Shown: positions 5,817 to 7,498 of the stretch, piece after piece
Numbering within the stretch: the stretch's first letter is position 1
Layout: each line of letters starts with the position of its first letter
The notes under the pieces: generated by a model
The model's input: the letters and a program-made list of their open reading frames with translations, nothing else
What the model was told of the DNA's origin: nothing
The model's database searches: none
Source of the DNA: Clostridia bacterium
GTDB lineage: Bacteria > Bacillota > Clostridia > UBA1381
Reading direction: 5' to 3'
NCBI GenBank assembly: GCA_017521775.1
Contig: JAFXBO010000171.1
Span: 1 to 7,498, forward strand
Length of the DNA: 7,498 bases
Program-made: the position numbers and the translations under genes

Positions 5817-7082
5817 TTAACCACCTACCAGCATTTTTCTTTTTTCCTCTTCTTTAAAAATTTCCAAAGCAGTTTGTGCCGGAGAATTTGCACCATAGAT
5901 ATTATAGTTTGAATTATTAGTCACACTATCTCCTTGGGATATTACCTTTAAATCGGGCATAAGCTCGGAAATTTTTAAGCTTAACTCAGCACTGATTCCA
6001 TTCACTGCATCATCTATTACCGACATAAATCCCTCTTTAAATTCCAACGCCGATTTTTTTCCGTTAACAAAGAAAGATGCAGGAATTTCTCCAAATTTTT
6101 CGTTTAAGGTCTGGCTAAATGCTTGTGATAAATCATTTGCATAATTTTTAAGTAGTTGTTCGCTTTCATCGGCATAAATATTTTTTGAGATTGCCTTTGC
6201 TAAATCTACCTTTTCAACCCACTTTTCTATGAACACCTGCAGTTCTTCATCGGGTTGATTGATAATATGATTTGCAAACGCTGTTCCTTTACCTACACTC
6301 AAATCGGTAATCTGTTCAAAAAAATGAGATTTCATTTCCCAAGCCTTGTCTTCATCCATATCCATACCGTCAAAAATCCCATTAACTTTTTCCTTTGCAC
6401 TAATCAGCGCATTGTTATATCTCTTAAGGATTTGTAAATCCTCATCAACATTTGCAAGTCTTAACCACTCCGACTCATTTTCATCTCCCATAGAGAAATG
6501 GACTGTTTCATATATCTTTAAGTCATCATCAAGCCTTATCCTGATTTCTTCCTGTTTGTTTAAAATATTAGAATAGCTCTTAGAATATTTTTCTTCAATT
6601 CCACCAAGCATTTCTTCTATTTGTTTTTCCTGCTCCGAAATCACCTGCTGGTTATATTTAGCTATCTCAAGAGTATATTTATTCCATTTTTTAGAACCTG
6701 TCGCAAAATAGTTGTCCCTTAATATTGCGAGTGCCGAATAGTATTCTTCATTGGAAATTTCTCCTAATGCAAGCTTTGTTTTGATATCCTCAAACTCCAT
6801 GTCACGAAGGTTTTTATAAAAATCAATACCATTTTTTAAAACTTTTAGCCTTTTGTCTTCATAATCCGAGAGAGTTCTGAATTTTTTTTGGTTTAACAGT
6901 TCATCATATTCAGCCTGATAGTCAGCAGTTTTTTTCCAACTGCTTATTGTACCTTGACTTGCCTCTTTACTTTTTTGTTCTATTTGGGAAAATGCCTTAT
7001 CTGCAGTCTCTTCAATCTGCTTGAACGCATCTAAAAAAGATTTTTTTAGATTTTTGGCATCTTCGTTATAATTATCCTTCAT
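5817..7082 (-). CDS. Short tape-measure-like tail protein
   Basis: Tape-measure proteins set the length of a siphovirus tail and fill its tube. Identification rests on position, between the Gp15-family gene and Dit, and on content. The protein is 421 residues, highly charged and predicted largely helical with coiled-coil stretches at about 1-45, 75-110 and 135-195. Residues 104-142 (LALGEISNEEYYSALAILRD, then GSKKWNKYTLEI) resemble, from memory, a segment common in the C-terminal part of clostridial tape measures. The end, with SNYNIYGANSPAQTALEIF, resembles the conserved terminus of that family. It is short for a tape measure and lacks the usual long hydrophobic segment. The ATG at 7082 is well placed after GGAGGG, so a wrong start does not explain the size. 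A tape measure with an internal deletion, or a separate tail accessory protein, are alternatives. Confidence 0.72.
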   Translation of the reverse strand: MKDNYNEDAKNLKKSFLDAFKQIEETADKAFSQIEQKSKEASQGTISSWKKTADYQAEYDELLNQKKFRTLSDYEDKRLKVLKNGIDFYKNLRDMEFEDIKTKLALGEISNEEYYSALAILRDNYFATGSKKWNKYTLEIAKYNQQVISEQEKQIEEMLGGIEEKYSKSYSNILNKQEEIRIRLDDDLKIYETVHFSMGDENESEWLRLANVDEDLQILKRYNNALISAKEKVNGIFDGMDMDEDKAWEMKSHFFEQITDLSVGKGTAFANHIINQPDEELQVFIEKWVEKVDLAKAISKNIYADESEQLLKNYANDLSQAFSQTLNEKFGEIPASFFVNGKKSALEFKEGFMSVIDDAVNGISAELSLKISELMPDLKVISQGDSVTNNSNYNIYGANSPAQTALEIFKEEEKRKMLVGG

Positions 7083-7097
7083 ACTAACCCTCCGTTA

Positions 7098-7498
7098 TTA
7101 CATAACACCCTCAAGCGCTGATGCAATTTTTTCATCACTTACATTACCACAAAGTCTGTATTTTTCTTTCATTCTGCGATAGTATCTTTTTAATTCCTTG
7201 TTTTTAATCGTTTCACAATTCATTCCTCGAAAGCCTACGATTTTCATAAACGCAGTGTTTTCATCAAGTGCATTTAAAAGATTAATAAAGCTCCACCAAT
7301 GCAATTCTGCCTTATATAAGTCAATCCCGTACTGTTGCATAAAGCTTGCATATATCATACCCTGGTCTGTTGAGAAATCCATAACCCTTGCTCCACCCTC
7401 GGAGCTTTCTCCTCTCTTGCCCTGCATCATAAAGTCAAGTAATGCATCTAATGCACTGTCAAGATATGGAGGAAGCTCCCTGGTGTATGCATCGCACA
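7098..7498 (-). CDS. Bacteriophage Gp15-family tail assembly protein, C-terminal part
   Basis: The last 132 residues are visible; the frame stays open through the right edge (upstream codons read ELPPYLDSALDALLDF), so the ATG at 7430 is not the gene's start. The core (MDFSTDQGMIYASFMQQYGIDL, described here only by its D-x-x-x-I-Y-A-S-F and Q-x-Y-G-I-D-L elements, followed by LHWWSFINLL and IVGFRGMNCETI) matches the Gp15 family. Members lie just before the tape measure and are thought to act as tail assembly chaperones. The gene ends in tandem stop codons (TAA TAA, 7095-7100), and the tape-measure gene starts 15 bases later in the same frame. I saw no slippery heptamer in frame near the end, so I see no sign of a programmed frameshift into the next gene. 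Confidence 0.85.
   Translation of the reverse strand, partial: CDAYTRELPPYLDSALDALLDFMMQGKRGESSEGGARVMDFSTDQGMIYASFMQQYGIDLYKAELHWWSFINLLNALDENTAFMKIVGFRGMNCETIKNKELKRYYRRMKEKYRLCGNVSDEKIASALEGVM

Larger units (their letters stand above)
1888..7498 (-). mobile_element. Prophage tail and lysis module (siphovirus-like), left part
   Basis: Eight consecutive minus-strand genes follow the canonical late order of Gram-positive siphoviruses: Gp15 tail assembly protein, tape measure, Dit, Gp37-like hub, accessory proteins, holin, endolysin. The module continues past the right edge, where major tail and head genes would be expected. No integrase, repressor or attachment repeat is visible, and the boundary with the bacterial ATPase gene lies within 1847-1887. 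An active prophage, a defective remnant or a tail-derived particle (a phage-tail-like bacteriocin or gene transfer agent) would look the same in this window. A viral contig is less likely because a bacterial metabolic gene is attached. Confidence 0.88.

Noticed and set aside
7110..7135. A run near the end of the Gp15-family gene as a programmed frameshift site
   Set aside because: Read in the coding frame (GAA AAA ATT) it does not fit the X XXY YYZ heptamer. The next gene has its own strong ribosome binding site and lies in the same frame behind tandem stops.

Overview
The composition, Shine-Dalgarno sites and protein families suggest a Gram-positive anaerobe of the Clostridia type. The window holds three blocks: the start of a GC-rich nucleotide-sugar gene on the left, a free-standing sugar-transporter ATPase gene, and 5.6 kb of prophage tail and lysis genes running leftwards to the right edge. 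I found no RNA gene, CRISPR array, insertion sequence, integrase or attachment site.

Positions 1-316 (minus strand) hold the first 105 codons of an RmlA-type glucose-1-phosphate nucleotidyltransferase, with its own promoter near 383-411. A gene-free stretch follows to 733. Within it, base composition falls abruptly near position 540, from about 42-48% G+C to below 20%. The next gene (734-1846, plus strand) is an MsmX/UgpC/MalK-like ABC ATPase with its own promoter and terminator and no permease genes beside it. Its codon use is AT-rich and differs strongly from that of the rmlA fragment. The left edge may therefore be transferred DNA or an assembly joint.

A strong hairpin at 1856-1887 serves as a two-way terminator between the ATPase gene and the convergent phage operon. 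In transcription order (right to left) the phage genes are: a Gp15-family tail assembly protein (cut by the window edge), a short tape-measure-like protein, a distal tail protein (Dit), a Gp37-like baseplate hub protein, a small one-helix membrane protein, a probable baseplate or receptor-binding protein, a phi-LC3-type holin and an NlpC/P60 endolysin. This is the standard order of a long-tailed siphovirus tail-to-lysis module. The genes are packed with 4-bp overlaps or gaps of 2-18 bp, and most ribosome binding sites lie in or against the end of the preceding gene, so they are probably co-transcribed and translationally coupled.

Three genes have a longer reading frame opening with GTG or TTG inside or before the true ribosome binding site; I placed their starts at the downstream ATG. 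The endolysin has only a TTG start available. The most unusual points are the composition break near 540, the short tape-measure protein without an obvious hydrophobic segment, and a phage-host junction only 41 bp long. I see no clear sign of a wholly new system.
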